From assembly GCA_964644045.1 (NCBI GenBank), contig CAZXUK010000014.1, forward strand, positions 1 through 30,389: DNA of 30,389 nucleotides. Reading direction: 5' to 3'. Position 1 is the first letter of the stretch. Each line of letters begins with the position of its first letter. Positions 1-7,854 of the stretch are shown here, piece by piece. This DNA comes from JAIOTG01 sp964644045 (GTDB taxonomy: Bacteria; Patescibacteriota; Patescibacteriia; Patescibacteriales; JAGXOH01). The position numbers and the translations under genes are program-made. The notes under the pieces are model-generated. The model was given only the letters and a program-made list of their open reading frames with translations. It searched no databases and was not told where the DNA came from.

Positions 1-33
1 GCCGAGCAATTTTCCTTTTATCCCTTGTTATAT
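1..33 (-). other. Partial attC-type site cut by the window edge
   Basis: On the minus strand the sequence reads ATATAAC (33-27), then one A and an AAGGGATAAAAGG-type arm running toward the left edge. This matches the R''-A-stem half of the complete sites at 817, 2598 and 7570. It lies about 130 bp after the stop codon of the Maf-like gene, where that cassette's attC should be. The other arm is outside the window, so the call rests on position and one half-site. Confidence 0.55.
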
Positions 34-161
34 GACCCGAACGAAACGAAGTGTAGTGAGAGCGCAGCGTGGTGCGGAGTGAAACGGAGCGAGTTGAGAA
101 AGAGGGCGTTCATCAGATGAGTGAATGCAATACATAAAAACAAAGAATAAAGGCGGAAATT

Positions 162-746
162 TTATAGTTTATATCCAACATCAGGAAGCCTTTCAACAAT
201 AGTTTCAAGAGGTATTCCTCTTGTTATGTTATTATAACTTCCATTAATTTTTCTAATAAAAGTTGAACTGTAATGTCCTAAAGGATCATATCCTAAAGCA
301 TAGGTATTGAATCTTGAATCTTGCTCTAAATATTTATTGATTTCAGAATTAGTTAGTTCTCTTACTTCAACATTTGTGATGACAACTTTTGAAATCTCTT
401 TTCCAGATTCAAGATTTTTCATATAAATTCCAGTATAAAATTGATGGGTGTTTCCTGATAAAGATTTCAATCTTTGAAATGCTTCTTCTCTTGATTTTGG
501 TTTTTCAAGAACTTGTCCACCATACCAACCAACAGAATCAAATCCTATTATGATACCAGAATTATAATGTTTAGCAACTGCATCAGCTTTTAATTTTGCT
601 AAATGAAGGACAAGTTCTTCTGGTGAATCTGGTCTTCCATCAAAATATTCATCAACATCGCTCCCTTGAGCAACAAAATCTAAATCAAGAAAACGAAAAG
701 CTTCCTGTCTATATGGGGATAATGTTGCGAGTATTATTTTAGTCAT
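162..746 (-). CDS. maf: Maf-like nucleotide pyrophosphatase (cassette gene)
   Basis: The 194-residue product fits the Maf/Ham1-type house-cleaning pyrophosphatases, which hydrolyse non-canonical or modified NTPs to NMP and pyrophosphate in the cytoplasm. Visible family marks are the N-terminal ILATLSPYRQEAFRFL (ILASxSPRR in typical members), DEYFDGRPDSPEELVLHLAKLKA at 32-54, the GFDSVG motif with the likely catalytic Asp70, LEKPKSREEAFQRLKSLSGNTH at 80-101, and the C-terminal INGSYNNITRGIPL at 168-180. Typical Maf has ADTVV where this has FDSVG, so substrate preference may differ. Length is normal (about 190-200). The start ATG is at 746. It is the last visible cassette, read in array orientation and followed by a partial attC. 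It is a divergent but apparently intact member. Confidence 0.85.
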   Translation of the reverse strand: MTKIILATLSPYRQEAFRFLDLDFVAQGSDVDEYFDGRPDSPEELVLHLAKLKADAVAKHYNSGIIIGFDSVGWYGGQVLEKPKSREEAFQRLKSLSGNTHQFYTGIYMKNLESGKEISKVVITNVEVRELTNSEINKYLEQDSRFNTYALGYDPLGHYSSTFIRKINGSYNNITRGIPLETIVERLPDVGYKL

Positions 747-816
747 AAAATAAATAATTAGATGAATATTTATAAAATTTCCGTCCTTCCACTTCTTAGC
801 CCTCTTTCTTAATTAC

Positions 817-918
817 AGATAACGTTCCGGCATATCTGATGTTTGCCGTAACGTAGCGGAAGCAAATATGGGTGGAGGCTTTTGTATAAAAGCCGTAACC
901 AGATATGCCGTGTTATGT
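817..918 (-). other. attC-type recombination site (NagZ-like cassette)
   Basis: Minus-strand layout: R'' ACATAAC (918-912), A, stem CGGCATATCTG (910-900), about 61-nt insert, stem CAGATATGCCG (838-828), spacer GAAC (827-824), R' GTTATCT (823-817). The 11-bp arms are perfectly complementary. The insert contains its own hairpin (GGCTTTT/AAAAGCC). R'' complements the first bases of this cassette (TTATGT at 2390-2385). The site begins about 130 bp downstream of the NagZ-like stop codon. Confidence 0.82.
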
Positions 919-1046
919 GATGTATGCTTTTCTTTTTTCCGACAATAGTCGGACACTTTTCTATTATAAGAACAAATTTTCTTTTTGTCTTGGCGTAGGG
1001 GTAGAGGGGCTGGGGGTGAATGCCCCGAAGCCAAGACTCCTTATTT

Positions 1047-2213
1047 TTATCTTATCTCATTATTAATAATTTTCTTTTTCAATTTTAGTATTTTTAAAAC
1101 ACTATCATTTATTTGTTCAATGTTTATTTCATTGTTATTAACGGCTTCAATGATAGCATTATATGCTTCAGCTTGTTTTTCTGGTGTACTTGTGTAAAGC
1201 AAAATGTCATTACCTGCTTTTATTGCCATAACAGCAGCCTCGGCATTAGAATATTTATCTTGGATAGCTCCCATTTCCATATCATCAGTTATTACTATTC
1301 CACTTCCGAATCTTAATTCACCTCTTAGCCACTCTTGAATACATTTTTTTGATAAACTACAGGGTGTTTCTGAATCTATATTCTTATAAATAACGTGAGA
1401 AGTCATAACCATATATGGCGAAACGTCAGCGATGACTCTTCTAAAAATTTTAGTTCGATCCATTATTTCCTGATTAGTAAAATCAGCTTCCAAAACAGAT
1501 AAATGTGGGTCTATATTGGTGTCAGGATGACCTAAAAAATGTTTAATTACTGATATCAATCCATTGTTTTGGTAACCCCTAACCATTTCCGAAGCAAAAC
1601 CACCGACCGAATCAATATTACCTCTAAATGTTCTCTCATAGAGAAATGAGTTTTCATTTTTTACATAATCAACGACGGGGGAATAATTTATATTTATACC
1701 CAGTTGTTTTAATTCTTCTGCTCTTTTATCAGCCACTGTATATGCTTGCTCACTACTTTTTATATCTGATTGAGCGGTTAATTCTGAAATTCCATCTAAT
1801 TGTACCCTAGAAACCAAACCACCTTCTTGATCCACGGAAATAAACATAGGAATTCCTGGATCTGTATCTAATGATTTTTGTTGCAAGGTATTAATTAAAT
1901 TTTTTGCTTGTTCTTGATTATCAAAATTATATTTCATCAGTATAACTCCTCCAATATTTCTCTGATTTATCATTTTGTTTATATAATAATCAGGTTCAAT
2001 TCCCCAAAATCCAATCATAAACATTTGTCCTACCTTGTCCTCTAATGACATATCAATTAGCGTTTCTTCAGGAATTTTTACATTCAATATGTTTTTTTCT
2101 TCTTGTCTACTGGTGGGATTGTTATCCATTTTATTAAATGCTAAATAACCGCCAACAACAAAAATGATGAGGACAATCAAGAAAATTATTTTCCATGGAA
2201 TAGTTTTTTTCAT
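1047..2213 (-). CDS. nagZ: Membrane-anchored glycoside hydrolase family 3, beta-N-acetylhexosaminidase-like (cassette gene)
   Basis: This 388-residue GH3 enzyme resembles NagZ, which removes N-acetylglucosamine from muropeptides during cell-wall turnover. Residues 9-26 form one hydrophobic segment after a basic start, so the enzyme is probably anchored in the membrane with the catalytic domain outside. The domain starts near DMSLEDKVGQMFMIGFWG (54-71). SVDQEGGLVSRVQ is at 126-138. KHFLGHPDTNIDPH at 224-237 is the NagZ signature (KHFPGHGDTxxDSH in type members) with the acid/base His. VITDDMEMGAI at 307-317 holds the nucleophilic Asp. No C-terminal beta-sandwich domain is present, as expected for the short NagZ type. 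No strong -35 box was found; a TATAAT lies on the minus strand at about 2347-2352. It is carried in a cassette bounded by core sites at 2390 and 823. Confidence 0.87.
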   Translation of the reverse strand: MKKTIPWKIIFLIVLIIFVVGGYLAFNKMDNNPTSRQEEKNILNVKIPEETLIDMSLEDKVGQMFMIGFWGIEPDYYINKMINQRNIGGVILMKYNFDNQEQAKNLINTLQQKSLDTDPGIPMFISVDQEGGLVSRVQLDGISELTAQSDIKSSEQAYTVADKRAEELKQLGININYSPVVDYVKNENSFLYERTFRGNIDSVGGFASEMVRGYQNNGLISVIKHFLGHPDTNIDPHLSVLEADFTNQEIMDRTKIFRRVIADVSPYMVMTSHVIYKNIDSETPCSLSKKCIQEWLRGELRFGSGIVITDDMEMGAIQDKYSNAEAAVMAIKAGNDILLYTSTPEKQAEAYNAIIEAVNNNEINIEQINDSVLKILKLKKKIINNEIR

Positions 2214-2387
2214 AATAATTTTTAAATTAAAGTTTTTTCATTTTATAGTTTTTATAAAATTATTTTCTGTAGCGTAGCGGAAGAAAGCACCATATACCCC
2301 CCCCTTTTTTAAAATAAATAAAAATAAAATTTGTTCATTATAGAAAAGTGTAAGGCGTTAGCCGTAAAAAGAAAAGCATATTTCACA

Positions 2388-2604
2388 TAATGTGTGCGCT
2401 TGATCTGATGTTTCTTGGAGCAAATCCCGATAGGGTTTGCGGAAAGAAATTTCAGATAAGCAGCTGTTATGCGACAGTTTTCTGCGCTGAGCGTTAGCGA
2501 GGCCAGAAAATTGGCGCATGGCAGTTGCTGGTAAGCGCACACATTATGCAAAATTTGATGGGGCCGTGAGCGGAGGCGAACGGTCGCAGCAAATTTTGCA
2601 TAAC
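2388..2604 (-). repeat. Gene-less integron mini-cassette, copy 1 (217-bp perfect direct repeat)
   Basis: The stretch is, by eye, identical base for base to 8282-8498. Minus strand: it opens with the core TTATGC shared with the preceding attC, then an AAAATTTG/CAAATTTT hairpin, then R'' GCATAAT (2549-2543), arm GTGTGCGCTT, a 140-nt structured insert with at least one inner hairpin (GCAAATCCC/GGGTTTGC on plus), arm AAGCGCACAC, and R' ATTATGT (2391-2385). The usual GTT/AAC cores are ATT/AAT here, a matched pair change. No credible gene is present: the open frames across it run through the hairpins. Sequence identity ends exactly at the core sites on both sides, which is the best evidence that it moves as a unit. 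Confidence 0.8.
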
Positions 2605-2715
2605 ATCGGGCTTAAGGGAAGTTTTTTTCTCCTCCACGAACGTAGTGAGTGAGAGCTGAGAAAAAAATTTGGGAGAGCGAAGTGCAACGAGCGAACCCTT
2701 TAAGCCCTGTTATAC
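2598..2715 (-). other. attC-type recombination site (liv cassette)
   Basis: Minus-strand layout: R'' GTATAAC (2715-2709), A, stem GGGCTTAAAGGG (2707-2696), about 77-nt insert, stem CCCTTAAGCCC (2618-2608), GAT, R' GTTATGC (2604-2598). One arm has an extra A, giving a single bulged base of the kind that sets strand choice in classical attC sites. R'' complements the first bases of this cassette (TTATAC at 7575-7570), nearly 5 kb away. Confidence 0.82.
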
Positions 2716-2910
2716 GCCCCGACGACCAAAGGGAGGAGAGTGCAACGTGGCTCGAAGCGAAGCGGAGAGAGTTAAATTTTCACGATAATAAATTTCTCCG
2801 CAGGAGACTATATGTCCGAAGGACGAGGGGGAGTCCAGATTTTTTGTTTCTTTTTTCTAAAAAAAGAAAATAGAGGGGGCTTTTATTTTGGTTCTTTTCC
2901 TAAAAGAACA
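2716..2910. other. Intergenic tail of the liv cassette
   Basis: No gene is supported here. Next to attC lies a purine-rich GC block (AGTGCAACGTGGCTCGAAGCG and onward) resembling blocks beside the other attC sites. GACTATATGTCCGAAGGAC (2806-2824) recurs with one change at 7421-7439. Two 12-mers (2825-2836 and 2873-2884) recur inverted at 7501-7512 and 7441-7452, upstream of livK. The palindrome GTTCTTTT/AAAAGAAC directly after livF may be a transcript end, though no clear T-tract follows it on the minus strand. Confidence 0.5.
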
Positions 2911-3615
2911 TTATCTTCCACCAAAATAGATATCTTTTATCTTTGGATTTTTTAAAATTTCTTTTCCACCTGTTAGTGCTATTTTTCCATCTTCTAAAAT
3001 ATAAGTTCTGTCTGCTATTTCAACTGCTTGTTTTGCATTTTGTTCAACAATAATTATTGAAACGCCTTCTTTGTTGATTTCTTGTATTTTTTCAAATATT
3101 TCTTTCATTGCTTTTGGGCTTAAACCTAAAGATGGTTCATCTAAAAGTAATAATTGAGGGTTTTGAATTAATGCTCTTCCTATTGCAAGCATTTGCTGTT
3201 GTCCGCCAGAAAGCGTATTTGCATATTTGTCTCTTTTTTCTTTTAAGAAAGGGAATTTTTCATAAACATCTTTAATATTGGTTTTTACTAATACTTTGTC
3301 CTTCATTATGAAAGCACCCATTTCTAGGTTTTCGTGAACTGTTAAATCTCTAAAGACTTGTCTTCCTTGAGGAACATAAGAGATTCCTTCAAATATTTTT
3401 TCATGAGTTTTTAATTTTGTAATGTTTTTGTTTTTCCATTCAATTTTTCCCGAATAGATATTGCACAGATTGAAAATGCTTTTTAGCGTTGTTGATTTTC
3501 CGCTACCATTTGGACCAATAATCGCAATAATTTCTCCAGGTTTTACTTCTAAGTCAATGCCATGAAGTATTTCCATTCCATTATATCCTGATTTTAACTC
3601 TTGTATTTTTAACAT
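2911..3615 (-). CDS. livF: Branched-chain amino acid-type ABC transporter ATP-binding protein
   Basis: This is one of the two ATPases of a LivKHMGF-type importer; it drives amino acid uptake from the cytoplasmic face of the membrane. The 234 residues show Walker A GPNGSGKST (34-42), the Q-loop region SYVPQGRQVFRDLTVHENL, signature LSGGQQQMLAIGRAL (from 135), Walker B LLLLDEP (155-161) and a switch region IIVEQNAKQAVEIADR. The YVPQGRQVF and PSLGLSP motifs point to LivF rather than LivG. AGGAG precedes the ATG inside the end of livG, and the gap to livG is 3 bp. It is the last gene of the operon and of the cassette. Substrate is set by the binding protein and could be another small amino acid or amide. 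Confidence 0.93.
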   Translation of the reverse strand: MLKIQELKSGYNGMEILHGIDLEVKPGEIIAIIGPNGSGKSTTLKSIFNLCNIYSGKIEWKNKNITKLKTHEKIFEGISYVPQGRQVFRDLTVHENLEMGAFIMKDKVLVKTNIKDVYEKFPFLKEKRDKYANTLSGGQQQMLAIGRALIQNPQLLLLDEPSLGLSPKAMKEIFEKIQEINKEGVSIIIVEQNAKQAVEIADRTYILEDGKIALTGGKEILKNPKIKDIYFGGR

Positions 3616-3618
3616 ATT

Positions 3619-4356
3619 TTAATCTCCTAGATAAGCTTCTAAAACTTTTTTATTATCCTTTATTTGATTGGGTGTTCCTTTTGCAATAACTCTTCCTTCA
3701 TCTAAAACAATGACTTCATCTGCAAGATTTAAAGCAAAGTTCATGTCATGTTCTATTAAAAGAATTGTTGCGCCCTGTTTTTTTAGATCTAATAATATTT
3801 CTGAGATCTTTGTTCTTAGTTTTGGGGTTACTCCAGCAATAGGTTCATCAAGCATTAACAATTTATGAGGATTAAGAATGGTTCTTGTGATTTCAATAAG
3901 TCTTTTTTGTCCGAAACTTAATTCTCTTCCAAGTTTATTTGAGAATGCTTCCATTTCAACTAACTTTAACATTTCTTCTACTTTTGCTACTTTTTCTTTA
4001 GTTATTTTATTTTTTCCTAATAAATTCTTCCAAAACTTAGTATCGTCATTATCAATTGCTAGAAGTAAATTTTCTTTAATTGTGAGGTTATCAAATAATT
4101 GTGATTTTTGAAAGAGTCTTGAAATTCCTACATTTGAAACTTGCTCTGGAGAAAAATACGTTATGTCTGTCTTATCATAAACAATTTTTCCTGAGTCTTC
4201 TTTTAAAACTCCAGAAATTAAATTAAAAACTGTTGATTTTCCTGAACCATTTGGACCGATTAAAGCAGTTATATTGTTTTCTTTAATATCAAAACTACAG
4301 TTATTTACTGCTTTTACTCCTCCGAAATGTTTTGATAAATTTGATATTTTTAACAT
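3619..4356 (-). CDS. livG: Branched-chain amino acid-type ABC transporter ATP-binding protein
   Basis: This is the second ATPase of the importer. From the ATG at 4356 (245 aa) it shows Walker A GPNGSGKST (34-42), signature LSFGQKRLIEITR (from 146), Walker B LLMLDEP (166-172), IAGVTP, and the LivG-type C-terminus GRVIAKGTPNQIKDNKKVLEAYLGD. An upstream in-frame ATG at 4380 would add eight residues (MARWSWNK) overlapping livM. The internal start is preferred because it mirrors LivF (MLKI...) and sits 1 bp after the livM stop. The typical LivG insertion between Q-loop and signature is short here. Translation is probably coupled to livM. Confidence 0.92.
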   Translation of the reverse strand: MLKISNLSKHFGGVKAVNNCSFDIKENNITALIGPNGSGKSTVFNLISGVLKEDSGKIVYDKTDITYFSPEQVSNVGISRLFQKSQLFDNLTIKENLLLAIDNDDTKFWKNLLGKNKITKEKVAKVEEMLKLVEMEAFSNKLGRELSFGQKRLIEITRTILNPHKLLMLDEPIAGVTPKLRTKISEILLDLKKQGATILLIEHDMNFALNLADEVIVLDEGRVIAKGTPNQIKDNKKVLEAYLGD

Positions 4357-4357
4357 T

Positions 4358-5230
4358 TTATTCCAACTCCACCTTGCCAAAAAAACCTTTTGGTTTGTAA
4401 ATTAATATTAGTAATAGTATTAGGGCATAAATTATCTGTCTCATTGGTCCAACAACTGAAGAAGGAAATCCAATAAATCTTAATGGCTCTGGAAGCAATA
4501 TTAAGATTATTGTTGCAATAATTGTTCCTTTTAATGATGCTAAACCGCCAATAATAACAATACACAATATCGGAATCAATTGCATTATAGTAAAGCTTGA
4601 AGGATCAATATAGGTTATGTAATGAGCATAAAGACTTCCTGCAATTCCTGCAAAAAAAGCAGAAGTTCCTAAAGCAATTGATTTAATCTTAAAAGTGTTT
4701 TTCCCTAAAACTTTTGTTGCAAGTTCATTATCTCTTGTTGCTTCTAAAACTTTTCCAAAAGGAGAATCGATAATTCGTTTTATTATGAAATAAACAGCTA
4801 AAAATATGATTAGTGTTAGAATAAGAAAACTTAGATTTGAAGAAAAACTTAATCCTAAAATTGATGGTTTTGGAATTCCAGGCAATCCTAAAGGTCCTCT
4901 TGTTAAAGAAGTCCAATTCAAAGTAATTGCATATACAACAAAGGTAAATGCTAAAGTTGCAAGAGCGAGATAATCTCCCTTAAGTTTGTTTGTTGGGATT
5001 GAAAGCAAAAATCCAAAAAATGCAGAGACAATTCCTGCTAAAATAATCGCTATGATAAAAGGAATCCCGTTTAAAGTAAGTAAAGCTGAAGTGTATGCAC
5101 CAATAGCAAAAAAAGCAATATGTCCTAAATTTATTAATCCAGTATAACCTAAAGCTAATTGTAAAGATAAAGCAAGAATTAAGTAAATTCCTACAAGAAT
5201 TGCTAAATGGATAAAATATGCTTCTATCAT
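4358..5230 (-). CDS. livM: Branched-chain amino acid-type ABC transporter permease
   Basis: This 290-residue polytopic protein is the LivM-type permease. Hydrophobic segments cover most of its length. Family motifs include LALGYTGLINLGHIAFFAIGAYTSALL near the N-terminus, NWTSLTRGPLGLPGIPKP in the middle, and RIIDSPFGKVLEATRDNELATKVLGKNTFKIKSIALGTSAFFAGIAGSLYAHY, the cytoplasmic coupling loop that contacts the ATPase. Its ATG overlaps the livH stop in an ATGA, so the two permeases are translationally coupled. It pairs with LivH in a heterodimeric channel. Confidence 0.92.
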   Translation of the reverse strand: MIEAYFIHLAILVGIYLILALSLQLALGYTGLINLGHIAFFAIGAYTSALLTLNGIPFIIAIILAGIVSAFFGFLLSIPTNKLKGDYLALATLAFTFVVYAITLNWTSLTRGPLGLPGIPKPSILGLSFSSNLSFLILTLIIFLAVYFIIKRIIDSPFGKVLEATRDNELATKVLGKNTFKIKSIALGTSAFFAGIAGSLYAHYITYIDPSSFTIMQLIPILCIVIIGGLASLKGTIIATIILILLPEPLRFIGFPSSVVGPMRQIIYALILLLILIYKPKGFFGKVELE

Positions 5231-6111
5231 TTTTCTGCTCTCCTTTTAATTCCTAAAATTCCTTGCGGTCTAAATAATAAAAAAACGAATAATAGTACAA
5301 ATGCAATTGCGTCTTTATATCCACTTGGAAGATACCAAATTCCAAAGTTTTCAACAATTCCCAATAAGAATGCACCTAAAACTGCTCCATGAACACTTCC
5401 AATTCCTCCAATAATTGCTGCGGCAAAACCTTTAATCATTAGATTAGTTCCCATCGTTGGCTCAAGATTTTGCTCTAAAGCTATTAATATTGCAGCAATT
5501 CCAGCAACAGCAGAACCGATGATAAAACTCCAAGAATAAATCTTTTCAGAAGAGATGCCAACAATCTCAGCAACATCTTTATTATCTGAAACAGCACGCA
5601 TGGCTTTTCCTAGTTTTGTTTTTTTCATAAAAAGGAAAAGCCCGGCTAAAAGAATTAATGAAGAAATTATAATAAATAATTGTAGTGGAGTTATTATTGC
5701 TCCTAAAAATTCCATTCCTTTTGAAACCTCAATAAAACCAATTGTTTTAACATCTGCTCCAAATAATAATAAAATTAAGGATTCTAACAAAATCAATAAA
5801 CCAACACTCGCAATCAAAAGAATAACAGAAGAAGTTTTCTTTTTTCTTAATTGTTTGTAAACTATAAAGTCTAATAAGTAACCAAGCAATGATGCAAAGA
5901 CAATTGCTAAAACAATACTAAAACCAAAATTTATTCCTAAAACGGAAAACAAGAAATATAACACATAAGCAGAAAAAGCAATAACTGCACCATGAGCAAA
6001 ATGAATAAACTTATTTGTAGAATAAATTAAAGAAAATCCGGAAGCAACTAAAGCATAAATCGCACCAGCAATAAGACCATTAATTAACAGTTGAAATGCG
6101 ATTGATGACAT
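5227..6111 (-). CDS. livH: Branched-chain amino acid-type ABC transporter permease
   Basis: This 294-residue polytopic LivH-type permease opens with FQLLINGLIAGAIYALVASGFSLIYSTNKFIHFAHGAVIAFSAY, the hallmark N-terminus of the family. The coupling loop reads TKLGKAMRAVSDNKDVAEIVGISSEKIYSWSFIIGSAVAGIAA, followed by the typical GFAAAIIGGIGSVHGAVLGAFLLGIVENFG. It lies 60 bp after livK, and its stop overlaps livM by 4 bp. It is full length. Confidence 0.92.
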   Translation of the reverse strand: MSSIAFQLLINGLIAGAIYALVASGFSLIYSTNKFIHFAHGAVIAFSAYVLYFLFSVLGINFGFSIVLAIVFASLLGYLLDFIVYKQLRKKKTSSVILLIASVGLLILLESLILLLFGADVKTIGFIEVSKGMEFLGAIITPLQLFIIISSLILLAGLFLFMKKTKLGKAMRAVSDNKDVAEIVGISSEKIYSWSFIIGSAVAGIAAILIALEQNLEPTMGTNLMIKGFAAAIIGGIGSVHGAVLGAFLLGIVENFGIWYLPSGYKDAIAFVLLFVFLLFRPQGILGIKRRAEK

Positions 6112-6171
6112 ATTATTTTACCTCTTTAATAAATAAAATAAAAAAGAAGTTAATAAAGTTTTTGTTAAAAA

Positions 6172-7326
6172 TTAAGGGATGGGTTCAAAAACCTCTTTCC
6201 CATTCACAATTCTTAACTCTCTCCAATTTTTTAGAATCGGATCACCGTTTACATCAAATGAATAGGTGGCTGTTGCTCCCTGCCAATTTTCTATGTTAGA
6301 AAAATAATCTTTTACGCATTTAGTATCTTCACCACAATTTATCAATGCATCTTTTAGCATATAAACTCCATCATAAGCTGCTCCAACAAAAAATAAGTTA
6401 TAAGGAACTTCTTCGCCGTATCTTGTTTTATATTTGTTAATTAGTTGAGATGCTTTTTCTGTTGCTGGATCCACGTAAGGGGCGACAGTAAATGCAGTTT
6501 CAGGAAGCGCCCCATCAGATTTCGCATAGGTTTTTTTATGTATGAAAACTGTATTTCCTGTTAATACTGCATCTATATCTAATTCTTTCATCTGTTTCAC
6601 TATTTGTACACCTTCAGTACCTTGGCTTGAAACAAATATTGCGTCTGGATTCAAATCTTTAATTTTGGTTAAGTGTGTTTTGAAATCAGATGTATCCGGC
6701 CATATATATTCTTCTGTTGTTATGATTTCTCCTCCTTGATCTTCGAAAGAGGTTATAAAATCATTAGCAATACTTTTTGTAAAAGCTGTTGAAGCTGTAA
6801 GAACAGCAATTTTATCTAAATTATATTTTTCTAGAGCCACCTTTGATATTAATGTTGCTTGATCCATATTTGATGGACTTGTCCTAAACATATAATCATA
6901 ATCATCTAAAATTCCTGTTGCTGTACTAACTCCAGCAAGTCCAAACACGTTATTTTCTTCAAGAATAGGAGCAATCACAGCAGTTTCTGGACTACAATGT
7001 CCTCCTAAAATAAATTTAACGCCATCAACATTAATTAATTTTTGAGCAGAAGTAGCAGCGGGTTCTGATTGACATTTTCCATCTTCTGGTATTATAACAA
7101 GCTTTTTTCCATCTATACCTCCTTGCTGATTTATCTCATCAACTGCTAAATTTATCATATTCAAAGAGCCCTGGCCCCATAAAGAAGGTCCTCCACTCAA
7201 AGGACCCATAAATCCAATCTTAATTGTTTCTTCTCCTTTTGGAACTGAAAACATTGCAATAGTAGCAATCAAAACTACGGCAACAATTCCTATTCCTAAA
7301 TAAATTTTGTTTTGTTTTTTCATCAT
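6172..7326 (-). CDS. livK: Branched-chain amino acid-type ABC transporter substrate-binding protein
   Basis: The protein is a type I periplasmic-binding-fold (Leu/Ile/Val-binding) receptor of about 384 residues. After MMKKQNK a hydrophobic stretch (about residues 8-26) acts as signal peptide or membrane anchor; there is no lipobox Cys, so a membrane anchor is likely in a cell without a periplasm. IKIGFMGPLSGGPSLWGQGSLNMINLAVDEINQQGGIDGKKL is the classic opening. Cysteines in GKCQSE and GGHCSPE, and a C-terminal pair, may form disulfides. A GTG at 7332 would extend the frame but is itself part of the GAGGTG ribosome site, so ATG 7326 (or 7323) is chosen. It leads the operon directly behind a strong promoter. 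The ligand cannot be read from sequence. Confidence 0.9.
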   Translation of the reverse strand: MMKKQNKIYLGIGIVAVVLIATIAMFSVPKGEETIKIGFMGPLSGGPSLWGQGSLNMINLAVDEINQQGGIDGKKLVIIPEDGKCQSEPAATSAQKLINVDGVKFILGGHCSPETAVIAPILEENNVFGLAGVSTATGILDDYDYMFRTSPSNMDQATLISKVALEKYNLDKIAVLTASTAFTKSIANDFITSFEDQGGEIITTEEYIWPDTSDFKTHLTKIKDLNPDAIFVSSQGTEGVQIVKQMKELDIDAVLTGNTVFIHKKTYAKSDGALPETAFTVAPYVDPATEKASQLINKYKTRYGEEVPYNLFFVGAAYDGVYMLKDALINCGEDTKCVKDYFSNIENWQGATATYSFDVNGDPILKNWRELRIVNGKEVFEPIP

Positions 7327-7371
7327 AAGCACCTCGTTAGTTAATTATAATAGTTATTTATTAGCATATAT

Positions 7372-7400
7372 ATATTACGGTTTTTAAATGTTTGTGTCAA
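7372..7400 (-). promoter_or_regulatory. Promoter of the liv cassette operon
   Basis: Minus strand: TTGACA (7400-7395), a 17-nt spacer, TAATAT (7377-7372), about 45 nt before the livK start. It is a near-consensus bacterial sigma-70-type promoter. The cassette therefore does not depend on a promoter near the recombinase. Confidence 0.75.
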
Positions 7401-7569
7401 TTTTCTTTTTCGCAGAAAAAGACTATCTGTCCGAAGGACTAAAAGCCCCCTCTTAAGAGATTTCTTTTACGAAGTAAAAGGCAATATGTGCGTAGCACCT
7501 GGACTCCCCCTCTTTTGCTTCTTTTTCTAAAAGAAGAATGAGATTTAGAAAGAGTGAAAATTTAATTGC
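7401..7569. other. Intergenic region upstream of livK
   Basis: No gene is supported. It holds GACTATCTGTCCGAAGGAC (7421-7439), a near copy of 2806-2824, several short hairpins (for example TCTTTTACGAAGTAAAAG), and inverted copies of two 12-mers that lie beyond the other end of the operon. Confidence 0.5.
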
Positions 7570-7737
7570 GTATAACGTTCCCGAGTATGCGAAGTTCGCT
7601 TTTCGGATTTATTGATTATTATTTGAATAAACTTATTACTATTTTAGCCGAATTTAGCTTAAATTACCACCCAACAGAGAAAAGCGAATTTGGGAAAAAG
7701 GTGAGCCGAGCCTTTTTCCGCATACTCGGTGTTAGGC
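7570..7737 (-). other. attC-type recombination site (two-peptide cassette)
   Basis: Minus-strand layout: R'' GCCTAAC (7737-7731), A, stem CCGAGTATGCG (7729-7719), about 127-nt insert, stem CGCATACTCGG (7591-7581), GAAC (7580-7577), R' GTTATAC (7576-7570). The 11-bp arms pair perfectly. The insert continues with an imperfect AAGCGAA/TTCGCTT arm. GTTAGGC, the complement of R'', is the textbook integron core, and it also opens this cassette at 8284 as TTAGGC. Confidence 0.85.
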
Positions 7738-7810
7738 GAGGGTGAGCGGAACGAAGTGTAGCGAAAGCGCAGCGCCCCCGTAGCGTTTTCTTTCAAATTA
7801 TTTTTTGCGG

Positions 7811-7839
7811 TTGACGAATAAACCTTTATCTGTTATACT
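7811..7839 (+). promoter_or_regulatory. Promoter of the two-peptide transcript
   Basis: TTGACG (7811-7816), 17-nt spacer, TATACT (7834-7839), followed by a leader of about 90 nt. It reads toward the recombinase, opposite to the array. Confidence 0.75.
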
Positions 7840-7854
7840 AAAGCATTAATAGTT

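Noticed and set aside
985..1197. Plus-strand frame of 70 codons at the end of the NagZ-like gene
   Set aside because: It is an out-of-frame shadow of the glycosidase with no ribosome site and low-complexity sequence.
2309..2551. Open frames of 60-80 codons on the minus strand across the 217-bp repeat, found in both copies (also 8246-8502)
   Set aside because: They run through the attC-like hairpins, change their ends with the flanks, have no ribosome site, and are identical only because the DNA is duplicated.
2911..7332. An archaeal contig wrongly joined to a bacterial one
   Set aside because: The liv genes look transferred, but their promoter is a good bacterial one and the joins fall exactly on cassette cores. 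Misassembly at the 217-bp repeat remains possible and needs long reads.
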